13,937 bases of DNA. Source: Bacillota bacterium. GTDB taxonomy: Bacteria; Bacillota; Proteinivoracia; UBA4975. The notes beneath the pieces are model-generated. The model was not told where the DNA came from. It saw nothing but the letters and a program-made list of their open reading frames with translations, and did no database searches. Shown piece after piece: positions 7,439-13,937 of this stretch (the stretch's first letter is position 1; each line of letters opens with the position of its first letter). The stretch is taken from positions 1-13,937 of the forward strand of contig JAAYHI010000121.1 of assembly GCA_012727415.1 (NCBI GenBank). The letters are read 5' to 3'. The position numbers were made by a program, and so were the translations under genes.

Positions 7439-9337
7439 CTAGACGTCAAGATTTTTGACAATGCTTGCGTACTTTTCAATAAACTCCCGCCTGGGCTCCA
7501 CCTTGTCCCCCATAAGGACATTGAATATGTCGTCAGCTATAATGGCATCATCTATGCTTACCCGCAGTAATGTCCGGGTTTCAGGGTTCATAGTTGTATC
7601 GCTCAACTGGTCGAAGTTCATTTCCCCTAAACCCTTGTAACGTTGAATTGTGACACCATCGCGCCCAATTTCATTGAGGGTGTTTTCCAGTTCCTTGTCT
7701 GAATACAGGTATTTCTCCGTTTTGCCTTTCTTGACCAGGAAAAGGGGGGGCTGTGCGATATAGATATACCCGGCGTCAAGCAGTGGCCGCATATATCGGT
7801 AAAAGAAAGTCAGCAGCAATGTGCGAATATGAGCGCCGTCGACGTCGGCGTCAGTCATAATGATGATCTTATGATATCTGGCCCTGGATAGGTCGAAATC
7901 TTCACCAATGCCGGTGCCAATGGCAGTGATGATGGTTCTTACCTCTTCGTTTGCCAGAATTTTCTCGAGACGGGCTTTCTCAACGTTAATAATCTTGCCC
8001 CTTATGGGCAGTATCGCCTGATTGCGCCGATCCCTGCCCTGCTTGGCACTGCCTCCCGCAGACTCCCCTTCAACTATAAATAATTCTGCCATGGCAGGAT
8101 CCTTGACGGTGCAGTCGGCCAGCTTTCCAGGCAGAGATGAAACCTCCAGGGCGCTTTTTCGCCGGGTCAGTTCCCGGGCCCGTCTCGCTGCCTCCCTGGC
8201 ACGGGAAGCGGCAATTGCCTTGTCCAATATTTTCCTGGCAACAGAAGGGTTTTGTTCTAAAAAGAATGTAAGTTCCTCGCTGGTGAATGAATCAACAATC
8301 CCCCGCACTTCCGGGTTGCCAAGTTTTGTCTTGGTCTGCCCTTCAAACTGTGGATCATGGAGCTTAACGCTGACAATGGCGGTCAAACCTTCGCGAATAT
8401 CCTCGCCGGTAAGGTTTGCATCGCCGTTTTTCAGCAAGTTATTTTTCCTGGCGTAGTCATTAATTACCCTTGTGAGGGCAGATTTAAAGCCAATTTCGTG
8501 ACTGCCCCCTTCCTGGGTGTTGATATTGTTGGCAAAAGAAAAGATGTTTTCCTGATACCCGGTATGGTACTGCATGGCAAATTCTACTGCCACATCATCC
8601 CGCACACCTTCAAAATAGATGATTTTTTTATGAATTACATCCCGGTTTTTATTTAAAAATTCTATATAAGAGCGCAGTCCGCCTTCATACTTATATTTAT
8701 TGCTCTCGCCACTGTTTTCATCTGTAAAAATAAGTTCCAGCCCTTTATTGAGAAAGGCCAGTTCCCTGATGCGCTGGTTGAGTGTATTATAGTCGAACTC
8801 AACTTCCTCAAAAATATCCGGGTCGGGAAAAAAGGTCACCTTAGTGCCTGTCTTTTTAGTGGTGCCGGTAACCTTCAACTCTGTTGCTTTTACCCCGCGT
8901 TCAAAGCGCTGGAAGTGAATTTTGCCGTCTGTGTACACCTCTACTTCCAGCCACTGGGACAAAGCATTTACTACCGATACGCCAACTCCATGCAGACCAC
9001 CGGAAATCTTATAGCCTGATCCGCCAAACTTTCCGCCTGCATGTAATTTGGTCATAACCAATTCCAGAGCGGGAATGCCGGTTTGGGGATGGATGCCTAC
9101 GGGTATCCCATGGCCGTTGTCGACAACAGAAACAGAATTATTCTTGTGCAAAGTAATGATGATCTTGTCACAGCGGCCGGCCAGGGCCTCATCAATGCTG
9201 TTATCCAACACTTCGTACACCAGGTGATGGAGGCCTTTCGGGCCGGTAGAGCCAATATACATGCCCGGGCGCTTGCGCACAGGGTCTAATCCTTCCAATA
9301 CTTGAATCTGTTCTGCACCATACGTGTCTTTTGTCAT
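7439..9337 (-). CDS. gyrB: DNA gyrase subunit B
   Basis: GyrB supplies ATP hydrolysis for gyrase. With the start at ATG 9335-9337 it has 632 residues, the usual length. This start has a strong GGAGG site at 9345-9349, and the product begins MTKDTYGAEQIQVLEGLDPVR as expected. The open frame continues to 9493, but the extra 52 residues overlap remB and do not resemble GyrB, so I reject that longer start. The GHKL ATPase domain has E42, N46 and D73 (VDNGHGIP), GGLHGVG (113-119) and the K-loop QTKTKLGN. The TOPRIM domain has EGESAGGSAKQGRDR (423-437) and MTDADVDGAHI with D496 and D498. The C-terminus has YKGLGEMN. Glu425 lies at the position of E. coli Asp426, a quinolone-interaction residue. The gene lies between remB (37 bp gap) and gyrA (11 bp gap). 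Confidence 0.97.
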   Translation of the reverse strand: MTKDTYGAEQIQVLEGLDPVRKRPGMYIGSTGPKGLHHLVYEVLDNSIDEALAGRCDKIIITLHKNNSVSVVDNGHGIPVGIHPQTGIPALELVMTKLHAGGKFGGSGYKISGGLHGVGVSVVNALSQWLEVEVYTDGKIHFQRFERGVKATELKVTGTTKKTGTKVTFFPDPDIFEEVEFDYNTLNQRIRELAFLNKGLELIFTDENSGESNKYKYEGGLRSYIEFLNKNRDVIHKKIIYFEGVRDDVAVEFAMQYHTGYQENIFSFANNINTQEGGSHEIGFKSALTRVINDYARKNNLLKNGDANLTGEDIREGLTAIVSVKLHDPQFEGQTKTKLGNPEVRGIVDSFTSEELTFFLEQNPSVARKILDKAIAASRAREAARRARELTRRKSALEVSSLPGKLADCTVKDPAMAELFIVEGESAGGSAKQGRDRRNQAILPIRGKIINVEKARLEKILANEEVRTIITAIGTGIGEDFDLSRARYHKIIIMTDADVDGAHIRTLLLTFFYRYMRPLLDAGYIYIAQPPLFLVKKGKTEKYLYSDKELENTLNEIGRDGVTIQRYKGLGEMNFDQLSDTTMNPETRTLLRVSIDDAIIADDIFNVLMGDKVEPRREFIEKYASIVKNLDV

Positions 9338-9374
9338 TGCTGTACCTCCGACGTATACAATATTGAGCACAAAA

Positions 9375-9629
9375 TCAATTCCATGCTGCCTCTTCTCGGC
9401 CGCGCCGCCAACGCCGAACCAGGGTAGAGGGAGTAACAGGTGTGAGGTAAATTTTCCCGTCGCTGATAACAATGGATTTTGTCGCGCCTTCAAGGGTAAT
9501 TATCTCACTGGTCCATCGGGAAAAAGCAAGAAATTCCTGAAAGGATTCAGATTTAAACAGGCGGTAATCAAAGATACCAATAATATCTTCCCCACACACA
9601 GAAACCTCTGCACCGACGTGCAAAAACAT
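9375..9629 (-). CDS. remB: RemA/RemB-family regulator (DUF370)
   Basis: This 84-residue protein begins MFLHVGAEV. It carries DIIGIFDYR, then KSIVISDGKIYLTPVTPSTLVRR, matching the pattern of B. subtilis YaaB/RemB, which sits at the same place between recF and gyrB. RemA, the paralogue, is a DNA-binding activator of biofilm-matrix genes, and RemB is linked to the same process. The exact role of RemB is less clear. The basic C-terminus (RRWRRGREE) could contact DNA, which is inference. The ATG start (9627-9629) has an AAAGGA site nearby and lies 4 bp after the recF stop, so it is in the same transcript. Confidence 0.88.
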   Translation of the reverse strand: MFLHVGAEVSVCGEDIIGIFDYRLFKSESFQEFLAFSRWTSEIITLEGATKSIVISDGKIYLTPVTPSTLVRRWRRGREEAAWN

Positions 9630-9633
9630 TTAA

Positions 9634-10713
9634 TCATATCCTTTCACAAATTCTGCCCGCATCAACCCAATAAGAGTTGACTTTCGACCCAGGCGGTAAA
9701 GCCTCAGCACTGGAAATGAATGTCTGCACCCTGTCTGTTAGATACTCAAGGAGTAACTCTCTTCTTTCCTCGTCTAACTCAGAAAAAACATCGTCCAACA
9801 GGAGCAATGGGTACTCACTGGTCTCAGTCTTAATCAGTTCAATCTCAGCCAACTTTACCGCTAAAACTGCCGTTCTCTGCTGCCCTTGAGAACCAAAAGC
9901 CTTGAGCTCCGCTCCGTTGAGAACAAAAGAAAAATCATCTTTATGCGGTCCTACCATAGTTAACTTGTATTGCCTTTCCAGGAGTCTGGTTTCTGCGAAC
10001 TTAGCCAAGACCTGCTGCCGGGACAGGCCAGGCTCTATAGACCAATTATATCTTAAACTCAACTCTTCTGTATTTCCACTGATTTTTCTGTGCTTTAGCC
10101 GGGTCAGCAAGCTAAGCTTTTGCAAGTAATCGTTTCTCTCTTGAATAATTGGACCGGAAAGGTCTGCAAGCTTTTCGGTGAGGACCTGCAGGAGGATTTT
10201 ATCGGGGTTTTTTGATTTAAGTAAAGCATTGCGCTCGCGCAAATACTTCTTGTAATTGTTTACATTAAATCTGTAGACTCTGCTAATCTGACCTATCTCT
10301 GTGTCGAGAAACCGCCGCCTGGCGGCGGGGCCTCCTTTGACTAGAGTAAGGTCTTCCGGCATAAAAAAGACTGCACTTAACAGCCCGGCAATCTCTGTCA
10401 GGCGCTGCAGAGGAACACCGTCAATTTTATTAACCCTTCTGCCATCTCTGGCTCCTCCCATTTCAATTGTATTACTTCCGTCATCTTTGTGAAGCTCACC
10501 TTTTAAATAAAAGTACTGGCTGTGCCAATTTATTAAATCTTCAATCCTGGAAGTGCGAGGGGATTGGCCAGTGGCTAAAAAGTAAATCCCTTCCAATAAG
10601 TTAGTCTTTCCTTGACCATTATTCCCTAAAAACAAGTTTATACCAGGGTTAAAGGTCACTTTTTCTTCCTGATAGTTACGCCAGCCTTTTAGATAAATTG
10701 AATTCAGATACAT
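9634..10713 (-). CDS. recF: DNA replication and repair protein RecF
   Basis: RecF is an SMC-like ATPase that, with RecO and RecR, helps load RecA at single-strand gaps and stalled forks. At 359 residues the length is typical. Walker A is GNNGQGKT (30-37), the ABC-type signature is GSQGQQR (274-280), Walker B is LLLLDD (303-308), and the D-loop SELD (311-314) follows. The N-terminus, MYLNSIYLKGWRNYQ, is characteristic of the family. The ATG lies 4 bp after the yaaA stop and the next gene, remB, begins 4 bp after the recF stop. This tight packing shows membership in the dnaN-to-gyrA block. Confidence 0.97.
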   Translation of the reverse strand: MYLNSIYLKGWRNYQEEKVTFNPGINLFLGNNGQGKTNLLEGIYFLATGQSPRTSRIEDLINWHSQYFYLKGELHKDDGSNTIEMGGARDGRRVNKIDGVPLQRLTEIAGLLSAVFFMPEDLTLVKGGPAARRRFLDTEIGQISRVYRFNVNNYKKYLRERNALLKSKNPDKILLQVLTEKLADLSGPIIQERNDYLQKLSLLTRLKHRKISGNTEELSLRYNWSIEPGLSRQQVLAKFAETRLLERQYKLTMVGPHKDDFSFVLNGAELKAFGSQGQQRTAVLAVKLAEIELIKTETSEYPLLLLDDVFSELDEERRELLLEYLTDRVQTFISSAEALPPGSKVNSYWVDAGRICERI

Positions 10714-10717
10714 TGTT

Positions 10718-10924
10718 TCATCTGGTTACGGTATATTCATTTTTGTTCACGATGACAAGGTCCCCAGGGTGAATTTTCTTCCCCCTCTGTTGTGCTGCTG
10801 CGCCATTGACCAAAATTTTATTATCTTCAATAAACTTCCTTGCCTGGCCACCTGTGCTTATCAGGCCAGCTAACTTTAGAAACTGGCCGAGGGTTATATA
10901 CTGGGTATGAATTTTCACTATCAT
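10718..10924 (-). CDS. yaaA: S4-domain RNA-binding protein YaaA (RlbA)
   Basis: This is a 68-residue protein that consists almost wholly of an S4 RNA-binding fold: YITLGQFLKLAGLISTGGQA (9-28), then KILVNG and GKKIHPGDLVIV. It occupies the dnaN-recF slot where B. subtilis has yaaA (rlbA), proposed to act in ribosome biology or RNA binding. The molecular target is not firmly known. The ATG start is 6 bp after the dnaN stop and lacks a good ribosome site at normal spacing. The nearest GAGGG is about 15 nt upstream inside dnaN, so translation probably depends on coupling to dnaN. Confidence 0.93.
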   Translation of the reverse strand: MIVKIHTQYITLGQFLKLAGLISTGGQARKFIEDNKILVNGAAAQQRGKKIHPGDLVIVNKNEYTVTR

Positions 10925-10930
10925 CGGGGA

Positions 10931-12040
10931 CTAACTTACCCTCACCGGTAAAACGAGATGAAGCAAATTATGCTCTCCCACAGGGCGGATCATGCACGGA
11001 CTAAATTCACCGGTCAAATCAATGTTGACTTCGCCGTCCTTTATGTTGCGAAAACAATCCAAGAGCAAGCGAACATTAAAGCGAATTTCCACAGGGTCGC
11101 CCTCAACGCCGCCAGCAATAAAATCGTCAATTGTTCCGATATCCTGACTGTATGCCGATAACCTTATCCCATTATCCCCGACGTCAAATTTGACAAGATT
11201 GTTGCCCTCCCGGACCAAAACCTCTGCCCTTTCCAACGCCGCTGTCAGGTCTGCAGCATCGACTACTGCTGCTGTTTTGTAATTAGTAGGAATGATTTGC
11301 TGGTAGGGAGGATACTTGCCTTCCACCAGCCTGGAGGATAAGACAACCCCCTTCATATCAAAAGCAATATTGCTCTCATCCACTCTTATGGTAACATCCT
11401 CACTGATATCGGAGTCTAAAATCTTTATCAGTTCCTGGACTGCCCTGCCAGGAATAATTGCTTTGAGCTCCTTAGTTTCTGGAATTGCGGCTTGCCTGAA
11501 GGCAAGGCGATGGCCGTCGGTGGCGATAAACTTTAATTTGCCATTTTCCACTTCCATAAGCAACCCGGTTAATACGGGCCTGGTATCTTCGCGAGCGACA
11601 GCTACTTCAGTCTGGACAAGCATTTCCCGCAGCAAGCCTTCGTTAACTGTAATACCTGTTGCATCCCCTCCTACCTCAGGCAGGTTGGGAAACTCGTCAG
11701 CCGCAAATCCCGACAGATCGAATTTTATCCGGCCGCAAACAATGTGGACCTGCAACGGGTTTTCAGGGTCGGTTTTTATCTCTACCATACCCTCTGGCAG
11801 CTTTCTCACAAACTCGGTCAATAATTTTGCAGGCAGGACCACCGAGCCGTGCTCCAGCACCTTTGTTTCTGCCCGGCAGGTAATGCCGAATTCCAAATCT
11901 GTTGCGCTTAATACCAATCCCTGCTCTCCTGTTTCAAACAATATTCCCTTGAGGTTCGGCAGTGGGGATCTAAGGGCAACAGCCCGTTGGGCCAGGCTTA
12001 AAGCAGCAGCAAGGACGTTTTTTTCACAAAGGATATTCAT
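10931..12040 (-). CDS. dnaN: DNA polymerase III beta subunit (sliding clamp)
   Basis: DnaN forms the dimeric ring that holds DNA polymerase III and many repair proteins on DNA. The protein has 369 residues with the standard three repeated clamp folds (about 1-120, 125-245 and 250-369). Recognisable stretches are LPNLKGILFE near the N-terminus, VLTGLLMEV and ATDGHRLAF in the middle domain, and MIRPVGEHNLLHLVLPVR at the C-terminus. The ATG (12038-12040) has GGAGGG at 12047-12052, 6 nt away. It is the second gene of the dnaA-dnaN pair, separated by 187 bp that contain DnaA boxes and an AT-rich segment. Confidence 0.98.
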   Translation of the reverse strand: MNILCEKNVLAAALSLAQRAVALRSPLPNLKGILFETGEQGLVLSATDLEFGITCRAETKVLEHGSVVLPAKLLTEFVRKLPEGMVEIKTDPENPLQVHIVCGRIKFDLSGFAADEFPNLPEVGGDATGITVNEGLLREMLVQTEVAVAREDTRPVLTGLLMEVENGKLKFIATDGHRLAFRQAAIPETKELKAIIPGRAVQELIKILDSDISEDVTIRVDESNIAFDMKGVVLSSRLVEGKYPPYQQIIPTNYKTAAVVDAADLTAALERAEVLVREGNNLVKFDVGDNGIRLSAYSQDIGTIDDFIAGGVEGDPVEIRFNVRLLLDCFRNIKDGEVNIDLTGEFSPCMIRPVGEHNLLHLVLPVRVS

Positions 12041-12071
12041 CTGTTTCCCTCCACATGGAATTTTTTCGTCA

Positions 12072-12116
12072 TCTATATAATATATTAATAGTTTGCACTC
12101 GCAGTCGTACTAAGGG
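12072..12116. other. Candidate oriC DNA-unwinding element
   Basis: Bases 12072-12095 are almost pure A+T (TCTATATAATATATTAATAG core). On the minus strand, just after a DnaA box at 12126-12134 and a weak TTCACA box at 12118-12123, there is a short GC patch (CCC, 12116-12114). Triplets TTA GTA CGA CTG CGA follow before the AT-rich tract. In B. subtilis the basal unwinding system has the order DnaA box, GC-rich patch, DnaA-trio repeats, AT-rich DNA, in this same dnaA-dnaN gap. The trio match here is imperfect beyond the first two triplets. The placement is strong and the trio call is tentative. Confidence 0.6.
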
Positions 12117-12225
12117 CTGTGAATTTGTGGACATGTTGCCTTTTCGGCTCGAAACATTGCCTGCATTGCTGGGCACAAGCTGTGGAGGAAAGAGAAAACC
12201 TCTCCACAGTATCCACATATCCACA
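12117..12225. promoter_or_regulatory. Downstream DnaA-box cluster of oriC (dnaA-dnaN gap)
   Basis: Sites resembling TTATCCACA: plus-orientation GTATCCACA at 12209-12217 (two mismatches) and ATATCCACA at 12217-12225 (one mismatch), with CTCTCCACA at 12200-12208 (two). Minus-orientation boxes lie at 12181-12189 (two) and 12126-12134 (two). Three plus boxes sit back to back at the 3' end of dnaA. Together with the cluster upstream of dnaA this forms the bipartite origin known from Firmicutes. Confidence 0.78.
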
Positions 12226-12227
12226 AA

Positions 12228-13538
12228 TCAATTCCGCAAAAGTTTTTTTATTGCCTCTACCTGGTGGGCGACACTGGGGTTGGTTTCGATACTGGATCTT
12301 ATCTTGTCCTGGGCATTCATCACCGTGGTATGATCCCGGCCGCCAAACTCTTCTCCGATCTTGGGCAAGGACAAGTCTGTCAGTTCCCGGCACAGGTACA
12401 TGGCGATTTGTCTTGGGTGTGCCACTGCGTTAGTTCTCTTTTTTGCTTTCATATCCTCTATGCTCAAATTAAAATAATCCGCTACTACCCTTTGAATTTT
12501 TGCAATGCTGATGGGTTCTTCATCAGGGCTGGGCAAAAGATCCTTGAGGGTTTTTTCTATAAGAGCCTCGTCGATTGGGTGGCCTGTCAGGGAAGAATAA
12601 GCTTTGATCCTGGTCAAAGCCCCTTCCAGCTCCCTGATGTTGGTAACGATTTTATTGGCAATAAGGAGAATGTTTTCATTGCTGATATTGATTTGTTCAA
12701 TTTCCGCTTTTTTTCGCAGAATCGCAGCCCGGGTCTCCAGATCAGGAGGCTGGATATCTGTGATCAGCCCCCACTCAAAGCGAGAGCGCAACCTGTCCTC
12801 AAGGGTGGGAATTTCCCTGGGCTGTCGGTCACTGGAGACAATAATTTGTTTATTGTTTTCATGAAGGGCGTTAAAAGTGTGGAAGAATTCCTCCTGAGTG
12901 GATTCTTTGCCTGCGAGAAATTGAATATCGTCAATGAGAAGCACATCTACAGTGCGGTATTTATTGCGAAAATCCACAGTGCGGTTGTCCCGTATAGAGT
13001 TAATAAATTCATTGGTGAACTTTTCTGTGGAAAGATAGACCACCTTGAAGTGGGGATAATGTCTGTGCACGAAGTGCCCAATGGCATGCATGAGGTGAGT
13101 TTTGCCCAGGCCAACGCCGCCGTAAATGAAGAGAGGGTTGTATGCTTTAGCCGGCGCCTCGGCTACAGCTAAAGCAGCAGCGTGGGCAAACCTGTTGCTG
13201 TTGCCAATAACAAAGGACTCAAAAGTATATTTTGGATTGAGCTGGGCAGAGCTAATTTCATCATCCCTGGAAAAGGGGGGCATTTTTGCGGCAGTCCCCA
13301 CCGTAAAGGTAACATGAAGCCTCATCCCGGTTACCTCTTCCAGCACATCACATATCAATGGGGAGTAGCGGTTTTCCAGCCACTCCTTCACGAAATCCGT
13401 AGGGACAGTAACCAGGAGATTGTCATTAATTAGGCTGAGAGCTTCAGTATCTTTCAGCCAGGTTTCGAAACTGGGGCCGCTTATGCGCTGTTCAATTATT
13501 TCCAGGGTTTTTTTCCAGATGTTCTTGATGTCGTTCAC
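12228..13538 (-). CDS. dnaA: Chromosomal replication initiator DnaA
   Basis: DnaA binds DnaA boxes and, as an ATP-bound filament, melts oriC and loads the helicase. The protein has 436 residues. Domain I (about 1-80) begins MNDIKNIWKKTLEIIEQRIS, followed by a short linker. The AAA+ core has Walker A GGVGLGKT (140-147), Walker B LLIDDIQF (200-207), sensor 1 IIVSSDR (232-238) and the arginine-finger segment RLRSRFEWG (249-257). The C-terminal DNA-binding domain carries GRDHTTVMNAQDKI (400-413). The start is GTG at 13536-13538 with AGGAGG at 13547-13552, spaced 8 nt. Boxes upstream of the gene suggest autoregulation. I found no convincing promoter on the minus strand between 13553 and 13820: a TTGACA (complement of 13694-13699) has no matching -10. 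Confidence 0.98.
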   Translation of the reverse strand: MNDIKNIWKKTLEIIEQRISGPSFETWLKDTEALSLINDNLLVTVPTDFVKEWLENRYSPLICDVLEEVTGMRLHVTFTVGTAAKMPPFSRDDEISSAQLNPKYTFESFVIGNSNRFAHAAALAVAEAPAKAYNPLFIYGGVGLGKTHLMHAIGHFVHRHYPHFKVVYLSTEKFTNEFINSIRDNRTVDFRNKYRTVDVLLIDDIQFLAGKESTQEEFFHTFNALHENNKQIIVSSDRQPREIPTLEDRLRSRFEWGLITDIQPPDLETRAAILRKKAEIEQINISNENILLIANKIVTNIRELEGALTRIKAYSSLTGHPIDEALIEKTLKDLLPSPDEEPISIAKIQRVVADYFNLSIEDMKAKKRTNAVAHPRQIAMYLCRELTDLSLPKIGEEFGGRDHTTVMNAQDKIRSSIETNPSVAHQVEAIKKLLRN

Positions 13539-13573
13539 TGAAAAGACCTCCTATGTTAATAAAGAAATAAAAA

Positions 13574-13804
13574 TGTGGATAACATGGGGGCGACTTATCC
13601 ACAGCTATTGAATAACAGTATTGGTTTACGCAAAAAAGCTCTGGCAAAACCCATAAAATTAAGCTCTGTTGAAGAGAAAGATATCCACATCCCTGTCAAC
13701 AGGTTGTTAATAAGTGTTGAATTTATTTTTAGCACTGAGCCTGTTTATCCATAGTTTATCAAAATTATCCCCAGCCTGCAAGAAAAATAATCCACATATC
13801 CCCA
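13574..13804. promoter_or_regulatory. Upstream DnaA-box cluster of oriC (rpmH-dnaA gap)
   Basis: Within the 348-bp gap between dnaA and rpmH are two perfect DnaA boxes facing each other, TGTGGATAA at 13574-13582 and TTATCCACA at 13595-13603. Single-mismatch boxes follow, all in plus orientation: ATATCCACA 13681-13689, TTATCCATA 13745-13753, TTATCCCCA 13765-13773 and TAATCCACA 13788-13796. A two-mismatch site lies at 13796-13804. This density, beside dnaA and at the point where gene direction switches, marks the origin and the likely dnaA autoregulatory region. The rest of the gap (13604-13680) holds no gene. Confidence 0.9.
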
Positions 13805-13824
13805 ATCCCTTCAGGTTAATTTTC

Positions 13825-13853
13825 TTGACGCTTTAATAGTTTTAAGGTATAAT
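13825..13853 (+). promoter_or_regulatory. Sigma-A promoter of rpmH
   Basis: TTGACG (13825-13830) and TATAAT (13848-13853) are separated by exactly 17 bp, a near-perfect housekeeping promoter on the plus strand. The expected transcript start is near 13860, about 27 nt before the rpmH ATG. The -35 lies 20 bp from the last DnaA-like box, so DnaA binding at the origin might influence it; that is inference. Confidence 0.9.
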
Positions 13854-13886
13854 TTCGTTCAGTGCAATTTTAAGGGGGTGGACTCA

Positions 13887-13937
13887 ATGAAAATGACCTA
13901 CCAGCCCAAAGTCCGGCGAAGATCTAGGGTCCATGGC
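13887..13937 (+). CDS. rpmH: 50S ribosomal protein L34 (5' part, runs off the window)
   Basis: The first 17 codons read MKMTYQPKVRRRSRVHG, matching the highly conserved L34 N-terminus (usually MKRTYQP..RRR.RVHGF). The ribosome site AAGGGGG (13872-13878) precedes the ATG by 8 nt. L34 is a 44-47 residue large-subunit protein, so about 27-30 residues lie beyond the window. Divergent rpmH next to dnaA is the standard Firmicute origin arrangement; rnpA is expected next, outside the window. Residue 3 is Met where Arg is common. Confidence 0.95.
   Translation, partial: MKMTYQPKVRRRSRVHG

Noticed and set aside
9338..9493. 52-residue N-terminal extension of gyrB
   Set aside because: It overlaps remB in another frame, has no GyrB similarity, and the ATG at 9337 has a strong GGAGG site and the expected family N-terminus.
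11316..12080. 254-codon plus-strand open frame opposite dnaN
   Set aside because: It is Ser/Thr-rich shadow coding antisense to dnaN, with no family resemblance.
12264..13172. 302-codon plus-strand open frame opposite dnaA
   Set aside because: It is antisense to an unmistakable dnaA and shows no recognisable domain or independent signals.
13694..13699. Minus-strand TTGACA as the dnaA -35 element
   Set aside because: No -10-like hexamer lies 16-18 bp downstream; the position gives CTCTTC.
13715..13721. TGTTGAA as a Spo0A box
   Set aside because: It departs from the TGNCGAA core and is a single site, so chance is a sufficient explanation.
1..13937. CRISPR array, insertion sequence, tRNA, rRNA or prophage genes
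   Set aside because: I saw no repeat-spacer pattern, transposase, terminal inverted repeats or structural RNA; nearly all sequence is accounted for by housekeeping and repair genes.

Overview
This window is the chromosomal replication-origin neighbourhood of a Gram-positive bacterium (Bacillota). Reading leftward from the origin on the minus strand, the genes run dnaA, dnaN, yaaA (S4 domain), recF, remB (DUF370), gyrB, gyrA. rpmH starts divergently on the plus strand at the right edge. This is the order known around oriC in Bacillus subtilis and many Clostridia. Moderate base composition, the RemA/RemB-family gene and a Ku-based end-joining operon fit a Clostridia-type (Peptococcaceae-like) or related Firmicute. 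The sequence alone does not fix genus or family.

Layout from right to left: (1) 13887-13937, the first 17 codons of rpmH, with a clear sigma-A-type promoter at 13825-13853. (2) 13539-13886, the upstream half of oriC, with at least six DnaA boxes having no more than one mismatch. (3) dnaA at 12228-13538. (4) 12041-12227, a second DnaA-box cluster beside an AT-rich stretch that looks like the unwinding element, giving a bipartite origin. (5) A tightly packed block at 4983-12040 (dnaN, yaaA, recF, remB, gyrB, gyrA), closed by a Rho-independent terminator that overlaps the gyrA stop codon. (6) 2298-4913, a non-homologous end-joining operon of Ku, an ATP-dependent ligase and a LigD-type polymerase. 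The ligase and polymerase are separate overlapping genes rather than one LigD protein. (7) 150-2222, an EF-G-like GTPase gene followed by a strong terminator at 112-138.

All complete genes point away from oriC, so they are probably transcribed in the direction of the leftward fork, and rpmH in the direction of the rightward one. DnaA melts the origin. DnaN clamps the polymerase. RecF loads RecA at gaps. Gyrase relieves supercoils ahead of the fork. The adjacent Ku-Lig-Pol set repairs double-strand breaks without a template.

The origin block is conserved biology. The less ordinary points are the split NHEJ operon beside gyrA, the EF-G paralogue with an altered GTPase centre but an intact translocation tip, substitutions at the quinolone-interaction positions of both gyrase subunits, and the origin fine structure. 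I see no clearly undescribed system, mobile element, CRISPR array, tRNA or rRNA in this window.
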